Shown: positions 34,453-43,553 of the stretch, piece after piece | Position numbering within the stretch: the stretch's first letter is position 1 | Layout: every line of letters starts with the position of its first letter | NCBI RefSeq assembly: GCF_005281345.1 | Contig: NZ_SZXJ01000027.1 | Location: 460,999-524,998 of the forward strand | DNA length: 64,000 bases | Origin: Citrobacter sp. wls619 | GTDB taxonomy: Bacteria > Pseudomonadota > Gammaproteobacteria > Enterobacterales > Enterobacteriaceae | Direction: 5' to 3' | The notes under the pieces: generated by a model | Told to the model about the DNA's origin: nothing | The model's input: the letters and a program-made list of their open reading frames with translations, nothing else | Databases searched by the model: none | Made by a program: the position numbers and the translations under genes

Positions 34453-35874
34453 ATGGCAGAAAATATAAAAACGTTGTCGTTTAAGAAACGGTGGGGAATT
34501 CCGTTAGCGATCCTGGCGATGGCGATTACCTATACCTTTCCCATGGCAGGACTCTCCATGGAGGGGAAGCATGCGCTGGTATTGTTTGCGGGTGTTTTTA
34601 TCCTGTTCTTATCCGAACCTATCCCCATTGTTGTTTCAAGCTTACTGATTGTTCCTGCTGCTGTATTATTAAAAGTATGCAGCTTAAAAATGGCACTGTC
34701 GGGATTTTCTTCATCTTCCTCTTATCTTCTGGTTGGCGCATTTATTATGGCTGTGGCGCTAACCAAAACACGCTTAGCAGAACGGATTACTTTTTTAATT
34801 CTTAAAGTTACCGGCAGTAGCGTGCGTAATTTAACACTGGGGGTGACCATTGCGAATATTGTGCTGGCATTCTTTATTCCGTCGTCAACCCCAAGGGTCG
34901 CGATCCTGCTACCCATTTGTCTGAATTTAATTGCCTTATTTAAAGAAGAAGGGCGAACAAAATTTGCAGTGAATTTGCTGCTCACCATGTCGTTTACCAA
35001 TTCCACGATCAGCGGCGGTATTTTGACAGCCAATTTACCGAACCCCATTACCGTTGAATTTATTCATAATGCCGGTGGGCCAATGATCTCCTATCTGGAT
35101 TTTTTGATAGTCGGGTTCCCGCCAGCATTACTGATGACGTTTATTACCTGGATCTACCTACAGTTTGCTTATCCGCCTGAGCAATCGCATATCCCCGGTG
35201 GAGAGCAGTTGATTAAAGACAGTCTGGACGGGATGGGAAAAATGTCTGCGGCTGAGTGGAAAACGTTGTGGATTTTCCTCGGCGTGGTCTTCCTGTGGGT
35301 CACCGGTGATTGGATAGGTGTCGATTCTACCACGGCCTGTATGCTGGGGGCTTGTCTGCTCTTCTTCCCTAAAATTGGCGTGATTAATTGGTCGGAAGCC
35401 AATAAAGGCGTGTCGTGGCAAGTGCTGTTCATTTGCGGCGGCGGTGTCAGTATGGGGGCTATTTTGATGAAAACCGGTGCGGCAGAATGGATATCGATGT
35501 TGATCTTTAACCATCTGGGTTTATCCACGCTGAGTACCATCGCCTTGCTGATTGTCGTGCTTATCGTCGTGCAATACATGCATATTTTCTTTGTGGGCAC
35601 GACAGCGATGGCGGCAGCAATGTTGCCTGTATTGATTGGTATTGCCCATGCGGCAGGTCTGCCACCGGCAATGCTGGCGTTACCGGGTGGGATGATTATT
35701 GGCGCTTATCCATTATTGATGTTTTATAACACCATTCCGGGTGTGTTGGTCTTTGGTACCGGGAAGGTTGCTATCAATGATTATCCGCGAGTCGGTATTG
35801 TTCTGTGTGCGATTGCTTGTCTGATTTATGCATTATGCGCATTGTATTATTGGCCAATGCTTGGCGTGTTTTAA
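34453..35874 (+). CDS. DASS family dicarboxylate/anion transporter
   Basis: 473 residues from the ATG at 34453. Twelve or so hydrophobic spans; sodium:sulfate/dicarboxylate symporter family (SLC13/DASS). The two SNT-type motifs are visible: MSFTNSTISGGILTANLPNPITVEF (first half) and FFVGTTAMAAAMLPVLIGIAHAAGLPPAMLALPGGMIIGAYPLLMFYNTIPGVLVFGTGKVAINDYPRVG (second half). It should import a di- or tricarboxylate such as malate, tartrate or succinate with Na+ or exchange it. It is third in the operon, so it supplies the substrate for the two dehydrogenases. Confidence 0.85.
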   Translation: MAENIKTLSFKKRWGIPLAILAMAITYTFPMAGLSMEGKHALVLFAGVFILFLSEPIPIVVSSLLIVPAAVLLKVCSLKMALSGFSSSSSYLLVGAFIMAVALTKTRLAERITFLILKVTGSSVRNLTLGVTIANIVLAFFIPSSTPRVAILLPICLNLIALFKEEGRTKFAVNLLLTMSFTNSTISGGILTANLPNPITVEFIHNAGGPMISYLDFLIVGFPPALLMTFITWIYLQFAYPPEQSHIPGGEQLIKDSLDGMGKMSAAEWKTLWIFLGVVFLWVTGDWIGVDSTTACMLGACLLFFPKIGVINWSEANKGVSWQVLFICGGGVSMGAILMKTGAAEWISMLIFNHLGLSTLSTIALLIVVLIVVQYMHIFFVGTTAMAAAMLPVLIGIAHAAGLPPAMLALPGGMIIGAYPLLMFYNTIPGVLVFGTGKVAINDYPRVGIVLCAIACLIYALCALYYWPMLGVF

Positions 35875-35983
35875 TTTTCAGGAATAATTACGTATTTGTT
35901 GTTAGCGATTATTTTACCGTGGTGTTTATCTGAAGTATCGCGTGGTTGATTATATCTGTCGATAATCTTGTAAAGGATATTAT

Positions 35984-36925
35984 ATGAAAGTTACGCTTCT
36001 TGGCGCTGCCGGAGGAATAGGGCAGGCGTTGTCGTTACTCCTTAAATTACACATGCCAGAGGGGTCTGAACTCGCACTCTACGATATATCAACAGCAACG
36101 CCAGGGATTGCTGTTGATTTAAGCCATATTCCAACCGATGTGCATATTCACGGATATTGTGGCGCGCAGATTCAACATGCGTTAGAAGGTGCAAATATTG
36201 TTATTGTCTGTGCCGGTATTGCCCGTAAACCGGGAATGGATCGTTCTGACCTCTTCAGTATTAATGCCAATATTATTCATCAGCTTATTGGTGACGTCGC
36301 AAAAATATGCCCGGATGCCTGTATTGGTATTATTACTAACCCTGTTAATACCACAGTGGCGATTGCCGCTAATGTCCTGCAAAAGGCTGGCGTCTACGAT
36401 AAAAGCAAGCTCTTTGGCATCACCACGTTGGATGTTATTCGTGCAAATACGTTTGTTGCACAAATGAAAGGCTGTAGCGTGCGGGACGTTGAGGTTCCGG
36501 TCATCGGCGGGCATTCGGGCGTCACGATCCTGCCGTTGTTCTCGCAGCTTACGGAGATAAAATTATCCGATGACGAGATGCGTGCGCTGACAGACCAGGT
36601 CCAAAATGCCGGGACTCGGGTTGTCGAAGCTAAAGCGGGAGCCGGGTCGGCCACATTATCAATGGGGCAGGCAGCCGCACGTTTTTGTTTGTCGTTACTC
36701 CGTGCTCTGAGTGGGGAACAAGGCATTGTGGAATGCGCATATGTAGAAAGCGGCAGCCCATACGCCCGTTTTTTTGCCCAGCCCGTTGAATTGGGCGTCA
36801 ACGGTGTATCTCGCGTTATTGCGCTAACTGACCTGAGCCGCATTGAGCAGGATGCACTCGAGGCAATGCAAAGCGAACTGCGTAAAGATATTGCGTTTGG
36901 TGAGCGGTTTATTTGTAAGAATTAA
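35984..36925 (+). CDS. Malate dehydrogenase paralogue
   Basis: 313 residues; E. coli Mdh has 312. It keeps the NAD loop [16 protein letters not shown], the substrate loop [13 protein letters not shown] (two arginines for the dicarboxylate), [30 protein letters not shown] and the catalytic His in [14 protein letters not shown]. So it should oxidise L-malate with NAD. It is about as similar to E. coli Mdh as a duplicated, diverged copy would be, and the housekeeping mdh is elsewhere in enterics. It follows the transporter after 109 bp, which may hold a second promoter. Its place suggests a catabolic role rather than the TCA cycle. Confidence 0.88.
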   Translation: MKVTLLGAAGGIGQALSLLLKLHMPEGSELALYDISTATPGIAVDLSHIPTDVHIHGYCGAQIQHALEGANIVIVCAGIARKPGMDRSDLFSINANIIHQLIGDVAKICPDACIGIITNPVNTTVAIAANVLQKAGVYDKSKLFGITTLDVIRANTFVAQMKGCSVRDVEVPVIGGHSGVTILPLFSQLTEIKLSDDEMRALTDQVQNAGTRVVEAKAGAGSATLSMGQAAARFCLSLLRALSGEQGIVECAYVESGSPYARFFAQPVELGVNGVSRVIALTDLSRIEQDALEAMQSELRKDIAFGERFICKN

Positions 36926-36941
36926 CGCGGGTAGTTTTGAA

Positions 36942-36966
36942 AAAGCCGATCGTCGAAATCGGCTTT
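36942..36966 (+). terminator. Terminator after malate dehydrogenase gene
   Basis: AAAGCCGAT and ATCGGCTTT arms around a 7-nt loop, 16 bp after the stop, closing the operon. Confidence 0.75.
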
Positions 36967-37094
36967 CAACGTTTACCAGGCCGGTAACGTTGTGCATCTG
37001 AGCATCATTGTAGACCAAAGACGTCTGGAGGAATTTTGCTAACTGGCGCATATTAGGTGATAGCTTTTTTGCCCAAAACAATAAGGAACCTGCA

Positions 37095-37322
37095 ATGCCG
37101 CACATCGATATTAAATGTTTTCCTCGCGCCCTTACCAACGAACAAAAAACCGCGCTGGCGGCGGATATTACAGATGTCATTATTCGTCATTTGCAAAGCA
37201 AAGACAGCTCGGTCAGCGTGGCGCTGAATGAGATTGAGCCTGACGCATGGCAAGCGGTATGGGATGCGGAAATCGTGCCGCAGATGGACACGTTGATTAA
37301 AAAACCCGGTTACAGCATGTGA
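37095..37322 (+). CDS. pptA: PptA tautomerase (YdcE)
   Basis: 75 residues, small 4-oxalocrotonate tautomerase fold. Catalytic Pro follows the initiator Met ([33 protein letters not shown]) and becomes Pro1 after Met removal. E. coli PptA has 77 residues and tautomerises phenylpyruvate in vitro; its role in the cell is not settled. In E. coli it is also next to yddH-nhoA; here an alkylsulfatase gene stands between. Ribosome site AAGGAACC. A perfect hairpin shared with the convergent gene follows. Confidence 0.9.
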   Translation: MPHIDIKCFPRALTNEQKTALAADITDVIIRHLQSKDSSVSVALNEIEPDAWQAVWDAEIVPQMDTLIKKPGYSM

Positions 37323-37324
37323 GA

Positions 37325-37353
37325 AAAAACGGGCGAGTTATTCGCCCGTTTTT
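37325..37353. terminator. Bidirectional terminator pptA/alkylsulfatase
   Basis: AAAAACGGGCGA and TCGCCCGTTTTT arms around GTTAT: a textbook intrinsic terminator on both strands between convergent genes. Confidence 0.9.
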
Positions 37354-37360
37354 GATGCCG

Positions 37361-39337
37361 TTATGGTGTGACAATATTGAACCAGAATTCAAATTTGTCC
37401 ATGTAACCGAGCATGGCGTCGAGCCTGGCGCCGTCACCGGTAATTTTCACATCACCGCTGTCTTGCGCCTGTTTTAGCGTCACTTCCTTGAGGATGATTT
37501 TGTTCAGCGTATCGCGATTGAGCGTGATAGTGGCATCCGCATCTTTCGCTTCGGAATTAGCGGTATGGTTCAGAACACCGTTTTCCAGCTCCAGTTTGTA
37601 TTTACCACCATCGCTACCAAGGTCGATATTGAATACTGATTTCGCATCGCCCGCTTTCTGCCCGTTAATATGTACCGCCAGGTAGTCGAAGAACATTTCC
37701 GGCGTCATAGCACGAACGGTATCCGGACTGGCCGTATTCGGCGTTGGGCCTTTCACCACGCCGTTGCGCAGTTCTTGTGCGCCCGTCAGGTAGAAGTTAC
37801 GCCACGGTCCAGACTCTGCCTGATAGCCTAATTGTTCCAGCGCATCGGCTTCGAGGTTTCGCGCGGCCTGGTTGTTCGGATCGGCAAATACGACTTTGCT
37901 CACCACCTGTGCAACCCAGCGATAGTTACCCTGGTCGTAGTCAGCTTTCGCTTTTTGCAGAATGGCATCCGCACCGCCCATATAGTCGACGAATTTCTTC
38001 GCTGCTTCTTCTGGCGGCAGTTCATCCAGCGTTGCCGGGTTGCCGTCAAACCAGCCGAGGTACAGCACGTAGGTGGCTTTCACATCGTGGCTTACGGAGC
38101 CATAGTACCCGCGGTTCGCCCAGGTGTGTGCCAATGAATCCGGCAACTTAAAGTTCGCCGCGATTTCATCACGGGTCAGACCTTCGTTGGCCATGCGCAG
38201 CGTCTGGTCGTTAATATAACGGTACAGATCGCGCTGGCTTTTCAGTAGGCTCACCACCTTGTCATTGCCCCAGGTCGGCCAATGGTGCTGTGCCATCAGA
38301 ATTTCCGCCTTATCACCCCAGCGTACAATCGCTTCGTTGATATATTTGGACCATGGCAACGGTTCGCGGATTTTTGCACCGCGCAGAGAGTAGGTGTTGT
38401 GCAGGGTATGGGTGACATCTTCAGCCGATTCGATGAGTTTTTTCTCTTCGATGTACCACAACATTTCTGAAGGCGCTTCGGAGCCCGGGGCCAACATGAA
38501 GTCATAGGTCAGGCCATCGATAACCTCTTTTTGCCCATCTTTCTCGATGATATTCGTTGGCGCAATCAGCGTAACCGTTCCTGCGGAAGTGGTGGTTCCC
38601 AGCCCGGCGCCGACCTGACCTTTAGCATCAGGTTTTAGCAGGTTACCGTACATGTAGCTGGCGCGGCGGCTCATGACGTTACCGGCCATGATGTTTTCAG
38701 CAACCGCTGCTTCCATAAAGCCGGCAGGCGCATAGACCTTCACTTTGCCTGCTTTAACATCGGCTTCATCAATAACGCCGCGCACACCACCGTAATGGTC
38801 GACGTGGCTGTGGGTATAAATCACCGCGACAACCGGTTTTTTGCCACGGTTTTTAAAGTAGAGATCCATCCCGACTTTGGCCGTTTCTGCCGAGACCAGC
38901 GGGTCAACAACGGTGATGCCTTCTTTACCTTCGATGATGGTCATATTCGACAAATCGAGGTTACGGATCTGATAGACACCCTCAGTGACTTCAAACAACC
39001 CGCTGATATTGATCAACTGAGACTGGCGCCACAAGCTCGGGTTTACCGTATCCGGCGCCTTATCGCCTTCCTTAATAAACGCGTACTGTTGCGGATTCCA
39101 GATAACGTTGCCTTGTTCACCTTTGATCACGTCCTGAGGAATCGGGGCGATAAAGCCCTTGTGCGCGTCGGTAAAGTCGGTGTTATCAGAAAAGGGGAGT
39201 TGATTGTAGAGCGCATTGTTGGCTTGTTGCGTGGCCGCCGTCGCCTCTTTCGGGGCTTCAACAGACATGACGGGAACAGCAAAAGACGTTAATAACCCAG
39301 CAAGTATAAAGCTTTGTGCGATTCTATTAAGTTGCAT
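37361..39337 (-). CDS. Secreted linear primary-alkylsulfatase (SdsA1/YjcS type)
   Basis: 658 residues. Signal peptide (MQLNRIAQSFILAGLLTSFAVPVMS) sends it to the periplasm. Metallo-beta-lactamase fold with the binuclear zinc motif THSHVDHYGG at 175-184 and the second set ESAEDVTHTLHNTYSLRGAKI. The helical dimerisation domain (about 380-520) and the C-terminal SCP2-like lipid-binding domain (about 540-658, TVRAMTPEMFFDYLAVHINGQKA...) follow, the complete SdsA1 order. It should hydrolyse sodium dodecyl sulfate and similar alkyl sulfates to alcohol and sulfate. Ribosome site GAGAGG. It separates pptA from yddH, unlike in E. coli K-12, where the related YjcS is encoded elsewhere. Confidence 0.88.
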   Translation of the reverse strand: MQLNRIAQSFILAGLLTSFAVPVMSVEAPKEATAATQQANNALYNQLPFSDNTDFTDAHKGFIAPIPQDVIKGEQGNVIWNPQQYAFIKEGDKAPDTVNPSLWRQSQLINISGLFEVTEGVYQIRNLDLSNMTIIEGKEGITVVDPLVSAETAKVGMDLYFKNRGKKPVVAVIYTHSHVDHYGGVRGVIDEADVKAGKVKVYAPAGFMEAAVAENIMAGNVMSRRASYMYGNLLKPDAKGQVGAGLGTTTSAGTVTLIAPTNIIEKDGQKEVIDGLTYDFMLAPGSEAPSEMLWYIEEKKLIESAEDVTHTLHNTYSLRGAKIREPLPWSKYINEAIVRWGDKAEILMAQHHWPTWGNDKVVSLLKSQRDLYRYINDQTLRMANEGLTRDEIAANFKLPDSLAHTWANRGYYGSVSHDVKATYVLYLGWFDGNPATLDELPPEEAAKKFVDYMGGADAILQKAKADYDQGNYRWVAQVVSKVVFADPNNQAARNLEADALEQLGYQAESGPWRNFYLTGAQELRNGVVKGPTPNTASPDTVRAMTPEMFFDYLAVHINGQKAGDAKSVFNIDLGSDGGKYKLELENGVLNHTANSEAKDADATITLNRDTLNKIILKEVTLKQAQDSGDVKITGDGARLDAMLGYMDKFEFWFNIVTP

Positions 39338-39552
39338 CGTAAAACCTCTCTGACACTTCGTAAGTCCAGTTCTGGGGAGATGCTGCTTTAACGGATTGCG
39401 TTTTGAATCAATATTTGACGTAGTGCACGATTAAATATAATTCACATGAATGGTTCAGCAAGGTAGGGGAACGATTTATCTGACTGGTTTCTCGGAAGTT
39501 TTGAGAAGGCTGATGGGGATGACAGGCGGATCTGCCATCCGTTTGTCTGTGA

Positions 39553-40125
39553 TTATCTACTGGCAGTAACCTGTTTCCCGCTGGTGACAAATGTTCCGGC
39601 ACCAAGGTGATGCAGTGTATTGAGTTTGCCATCATCAAACTGCCAGCGTCCTTGCACAAATGCCCGCTCATCAGCGGCAGCCGAGACCACTTCGCCAAAC
39701 AAGGTGTCATATTTGTCCTGAGCCGCTGTGGCAGGAAGCAGGCGGCATTCCATCCAGGCGAGACACTTAGCTTCTATTAGCGGTAGTCCCAATACCGGGC
39801 CTTTGATTACCGGAATGCCGTAGCAGTTGAACTTATCTTCTATTCGGCCGGAAACACTCCCTACGGCATAGGTCCAGTTCGTCGCGGCAACCCCTGGAAT
39901 AACAATACCAAATTGACCGCTACGTTCGATCAGTTCGCGCGACCAGGCCGTCTTGTCGACAACAATGGCTACCCGCGGCGGATCAAATTCCACGGGCATT
40001 GACCACGCGGCCGCCATCACATTACGCCGTTCTGTATTCGCGTCACGACTGGTTATCAAAATGGTGGGGCCGTGATTAAGCAGTCGGCTGGCGTGTTGTA
40101 ATTCAACCGGACGAAAATGACTCAT
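39553..40125 (-). CDS. yddH: YddH flavin reductase-like protein
   Basis: 190 residues from the ATG at 40125 (AGGAG upstream; the frame is open to 40221). Split-barrel FMN-binding domain of the flavin reductase family (MSHFRPVELQHASRLLNHGPTILITSRDANTERRNVMAAAWSMPVEFDPPRVAIVVDKTAWSRELIERSGQFGIVIPG). It matches E. coli YddH in length and sequence. It is divergent from nhoA with 158 bp between. It could supply reduced flavin to the LLM monooxygenases, but it is 15 kb away from them and conserved without them in E. coli. Confidence 0.88.
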   Translation of the reverse strand: MSHFRPVELQHASRLLNHGPTILITSRDANTERRNVMAAAWSMPVEFDPPRVAIVVDKTAWSRELIERSGQFGIVIPGVAATNWTYAVGSVSGRIEDKFNCYGIPVIKGPVLGLPLIEAKCLAWMECRLLPATAAQDKYDTLFGEVVSAAADERAFVQGRWQFDDGKLNTLHHLGAGTFVTSGKQVTASR

Positions 40126-40283
40126 AGCGACTCCTCGGCAGACTAAAAATGACATCACAATAAACATAGATAGTAACGGGATTAGCGATTTTGTCGCCTC
40201 ACCGGGGTGAACAGCGCACAAAAGCGACAGCGTAAAATTAAAAATGCGTTATAAGTACAACATTCAACAAACAGGAATCCCGT

Positions 40284-41129
40284 ATGACGCCTTTTTTAAA
40301 CGCTTATTTTGCCCGTATTGGCTGGTCTGATGTGCCCAACGTCGACATTGAAACGTTGAGAGCGCTGCACTTACTGCATAACGGTGCCATACCCTTTGAA
40401 AATCTTGATGTGCTGCTGCCGCGTGAAATGCAGCTTGACGATGTGTCCCTTGAAGAGAAGTTGGTCACTGCCCGCCGCGGGGGCTATTGTTTTGAACAAA
40501 ATGGTGTATTTGAACGGGCGCTACGCGACATCGGCTTTACCGTACGCAGTTTGCTGGGACGTGTGGTATTGGCGAATCCATCAAGCCTGCCGCCGCGGAC
40601 ACATCGCCTGTTACTGGTTGAATTGCAGGGTGAACAGTGGATCGCTGACGTTGGCTTCGGCGGGCAAACGCTGACAGCACCGATTCGTCTGCAGGCTAAC
40701 ATTGAGCAGAAGACGCCACACGGCGAATATCGCCTGATTCAGGAGGGGGAAGACTGGATATTGCAGTTCCGCCATCATGATCACTGGCAGTCAATGTACC
40801 GATTCGATCTGGTGGTGCAACATCACAGCGATTATCTGATGGGTAACTTCTGGTCTGCACACTGGCCGCAGTCGCATTTCCGCCACCATCTGCTGATGTG
40901 TCGTCATTTACCCGACGGCGGCAAGCTGACGTTGACCAATTTCCACTTTACCCATTATCAGGATGGTCACGCGGTAGAGCAGATTAATCTGCCTGACGTC
41001 GCCAGCCTGTATACGCTGTTGCAGGAGCGCTTTGGACTGGGCGTTGACGATGTAAAACACGGCTTTAGCGAGGAGGAACTGGCGACGGTCATGGCGGCGT
41101 TTGATACGCATCCGGAGGCGGGAAAATAG
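40284..41129 (+). CDS. nhoA: Arylamine N-acetyltransferase NhoA
   Basis: 281 residues, equal to E. coli NhoA. Acetylates arylamines and O-acetylates N-hydroxyarylamines with acetyl-CoA by a cysteine ping-pong mechanism. The catalytic triad falls on the expected numbers: Cys69 in RRGGYCFEQN, His107 in PPRTHRLLL and Asp122 in WIADVGFGG. The gene is followed by a REP element and convergent yddE, as in E. coli. Confidence 0.95.
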   Translation: MTPFLNAYFARIGWSDVPNVDIETLRALHLLHNGAIPFENLDVLLPREMQLDDVSLEEKLVTARRGGYCFEQNGVFERALRDIGFTVRSLLGRVVLANPSSLPPRTHRLLLVELQGEQWIADVGFGGQTLTAPIRLQANIEQKTPHGEYRLIQEGEDWILQFRHHDHWQSMYRFDLVVQHHSDYLMGNFWSAHWPQSHFRHHLLMCRHLPDGGKLTLTNFHFTHYQDGHAVEQINLPDVASLYTLLQERFGLGVDDVKHGFSEEELATVMAAFDTHPEAGK

Positions 41130-41145
41130 GGGCATCAGAATTAAT

Positions 41146-41175
41146 GCCGGATGCGGCGCAATCGCCTTATCCGGC
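41146..41175. repeat. REP palindrome nhoA/yddE
   Basis: One REP hairpin (GCCGGATGCGGCG...CTTATCCGGC) between convergent genes. Confidence 0.85.
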
Positions 41176-41187
41176 CTACATGAAGAT

Positions 41188-42081
41188 TTAAAAATCTATC
41201 GCCCATTCGGCGTGAAACAGGATCACTGCCGAGCCGGAAATCATCACTTTTTCTGGCTGGTTATCACGGATAGTCACTGTCACATCAACCACACCGTCGC
41301 GTCCCAGCGCACGCCCCTGGTGCCCCTGAACATGCAACGTTTTGCCATCATGGGCCATCAGGTTATGGTGTACCAGCCAGGCCCCCATTGGACCATTCGC
41401 GTTGCCGGTAACCGGATCTTCCACAATTCCAATAGCCGGTGAAAACATGCGGCCATCGGTTGCGTTTTCGCCCGGACGGAGTTGAAACGGGAAGAAGCCG
41501 TTACAGCCAATCTCTTTGCTAATTGCCGTCAGCGCGGGCAGGTCAGGGGAAAGGGCGTCAATATTCACCTCGGGCTTCAGTGGGATCATCACTTTTGAAT
41601 GCCCGGTAGATGCCACCTGAATCGGCAACCCAGGCAGCATATCGTCTTCAGTGAGGTGCAGCGCGTTAATAATCGCACGGCGAATTGCTCCATCCAGCGG
41701 TGCCTCAAAAACAGGTTTCCCTTGCTCCAGGCTGATGCGGTAGTCAGCGCCGTGCGTGCGTACGTCGACCCGGTGGCGACCGGCGAGTGACGTTTGCCAG
41801 ACGGTCGTATCACCCAGCCCCAGCACGTTGGCGCGAACATAATGCGCGGCGACGGTAGCATGCCCACAGATGGGCACTTCGACCGTTGGCGTGAAGTAGC
41901 GAATACGCACATCGCTGTCGTCACTGGTCAGTAGAAAAGCCGTTTCCGAATGGCGCAGCTCACGTGCTATCAGTTGCATCTGGGTGTCACTCAACCCATC
42001 CGCATGCAGCACAACTCCCGCTGAATTGCCGCGAAAGGGTTCTGAGGTAAAGGCATCAACGTGGTAAACCTGTGGTTTCAT
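41188..42081 (-). CDS. yddE: PhzF-family isomerase YddE
   Basis: 297 residues from the ATG at 42081, the same as E. coli YddE (MKPQVYHVDAFTSEPFRGNSAGVV). The frame is open to 42120, but the family start is at 42081. Two-domain diaminopimelate-epimerase-like fold: motif GNSAGVV, HSETAFLLTSDDSDVRIRYFTPTVEVPICGHATVAAHYV in domain 1 and FSPAIGIVEDPVTGNANGPMGAWLVHH in domain 2. The conserved Glu in HSETAF is the acid/base of PhzF. The substrate in enterics is unknown. Confidence 0.92.
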   Translation of the reverse strand: MKPQVYHVDAFTSEPFRGNSAGVVLHADGLSDTQMQLIARELRHSETAFLLTSDDSDVRIRYFTPTVEVPICGHATVAAHYVRANVLGLGDTTVWQTSLAGRHRVDVRTHGADYRISLEQGKPVFEAPLDGAIRRAIINALHLTEDDMLPGLPIQVASTGHSKVMIPLKPEVNIDALSPDLPALTAISKEIGCNGFFPFQLRPGENATDGRMFSPAIGIVEDPVTGNANGPMGAWLVHHNLMAHDGKTLHVQGHQGRALGRDGVVDVTVTIRDNQPEKVMISGSAVILFHAEWAIDF

Positions 42082-42177
42082 TGGCGTTCTCCTGGAATGG
42101 AGAAGCATCATAACGTACAAAAAGTGGGATAGCGATGCTGCCCGGTAAGCGCACGCGCTACCGGACAGCAGAGAAAA

Positions 42178-42858
42178 TTATCGGCGAGAACGTACTATCT
42201 GGTAACGGCGAGTGAAATACTCAACCGGTGCGCTCCAGACGTGAACCAGACGGGTGAACGGGAACAGCAGGAAAATCGTCATCCCCAGCACCAGGTGTAC
42301 CCGGAAGATCAACGCCACGCCATCCAGATGTGCAGACGCACCGCCCTGGAAGGTGACGACCGATTGCGCCCAGCCCACCAGTTTCAGCATTTCACTGCCG
42401 TCCGGATGTTGTGCCGAAAACGGGATAGTGGTCAGGCCGAGGATACACTGAATCAACAGGATACACAGGATCAGAATATCGGCAGTTGAGGACGTTGCGC
42501 GAATACGCGAGTTTGTCAGACGGCGCACCAGCAGACCCGCGCCGCCTACCAGCGTCAATACGCCACACAGACCGCCAGCAATCATCGCCATCTGTTGTTT
42601 CACCGCGATTGGCAGGAACCAGGCATACATCCAGTGTGGGGTTAACATGCCAAACAGGTGTCCAAAGAAGATCCCCAAAATGCCGATATGGAACAAGTTT
42701 GACCATAGCACCATACCGCGTTTATCCAGCATCTGACTGGAGGAGGCGCGCCAGGTGTACTGGCCGTAGTCGTAGCGTAACCAACTCCCGAGGATAAACA
42801 CCGTGCCGCACAGATACGGGTAGATGTCGTAAAAAAAGACGTTCAGATACTGTATCAT
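42178..42858 (-). CDS. narV: Nitrate reductase 2 gamma subunit NarV
   Basis: 226 residues, same as E. coli NarV. Cytochrome b subunit with five membrane helices that binds two hemes b and oxidises quinol for the narZYV complex in the inner membrane. His ligands are in helices 2 ([16 protein letters not shown]) and 5 ([27 protein letters not shown]). It is the last of the narZYWV operon and overlaps narW by 4 bp. Confidence 0.95.
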   Translation of the reverse strand: MIQYLNVFFYDIYPYLCGTVFILGSWLRYDYGQYTWRASSSQMLDKRGMVLWSNLFHIGILGIFFGHLFGMLTPHWMYAWFLPIAVKQQMAMIAGGLCGVLTLVGGAGLLVRRLTNSRIRATSSTADILILCILLIQCILGLTTIPFSAQHPDGSEMLKLVGWAQSVVTFQGGASAHLDGVALIFRVHLVLGMTIFLLFPFTRLVHVWSAPVEYFTRRYQIVRSRR

Positions 42859-43553
42859 TTCGGGCCTCCCGCGCTGACGTCGACATATTGTGGTGCCACG
42901 TCCTGGCTAAAGCGTCGTTGATAGTTTTGTAACGGTGAACTGTCACAGGCAGTCGCATTATCCTCAATAAACTTCACCTGTTCCTCTTCCCAGACGGCAT
43001 CCAGCGCCTGACGGGTATCATCGCGGGTTTCAGCGCCAACCTGTTTTGTGACACTGTCACTTGATAGAGGACTTCCGGCAAGCAGCAGCAGGGCGTCAAA
43101 CAGTTGATACCAGGGGGTATTGCGCTGTTTTAACCGCCCGCCGAGCAGCGCCAGTATCGGGGCAACGTTCTGCAATCCCTCTTTGGCTTCTGCTTCAGGC
43201 AGCACGCTTAAATATTCCAGATACAGCGGCAGGTGATCCGGCAGTTCGCGACAGTTGAGCTGTAGTCCGACTTTTTCGTACTGGGCCAGCAGGTCGACCA
43301 TCGCCTGACCGCGGTCGCGGGATTCGGCATGCACATGCTCGAACAACAGCAGTGAAGTGGCGCGTCCACGGTCAAATACTTCACACCATTCGGCTTGCTT
43401 ATCCAGTAACGGGGCATTGAGCAGCTCGTGGGTAAAGCTGCTTAGCATGGGCGCATCACTGGCGACCAGCGCGAAAGCGTCATCTTTGCACTCCCAGAGC
43501 AACGCGTCCGGATATTCCATCAGCAGACCGATAACCTTGAGGATTTGCATCAT
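42855..43553 (-). CDS. narW: Nitrate reductase 2 chaperone NarW
   Basis: 232 residues; the NarJ/NarW-type redox enzyme maturation protein, which holds apo-NarZ until molybdenum cofactor and Fe-S clusters are inserted and is not part of the final enzyme. All-helical ([37 protein letters not shown]...[17 protein letters not shown]). The start overlaps the narY stop and the end overlaps narV, so translation is coupled through the operon. The C-terminus is slightly more divergent from E. coli than the core, as usual. Confidence 0.94.
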   Translation of the reverse strand: MMQILKVIGLLMEYPDALLWECKDDAFALVASDAPMLSSFTHELLNAPLLDKQAEWCEVFDRGRATSLLLFEHVHAESRDRGQAMVDLLAQYEKVGLQLNCRELPDHLPLYLEYLSVLPEAEAKEGLQNVAPILALLGGRLKQRNTPWYQLFDALLLLAGSPLSSDSVTKQVGAETRDDTRQALDAVWEEEQVKFIEDNATACDSSPLQNYQRRFSQDVAPQYVDVSAGGPK

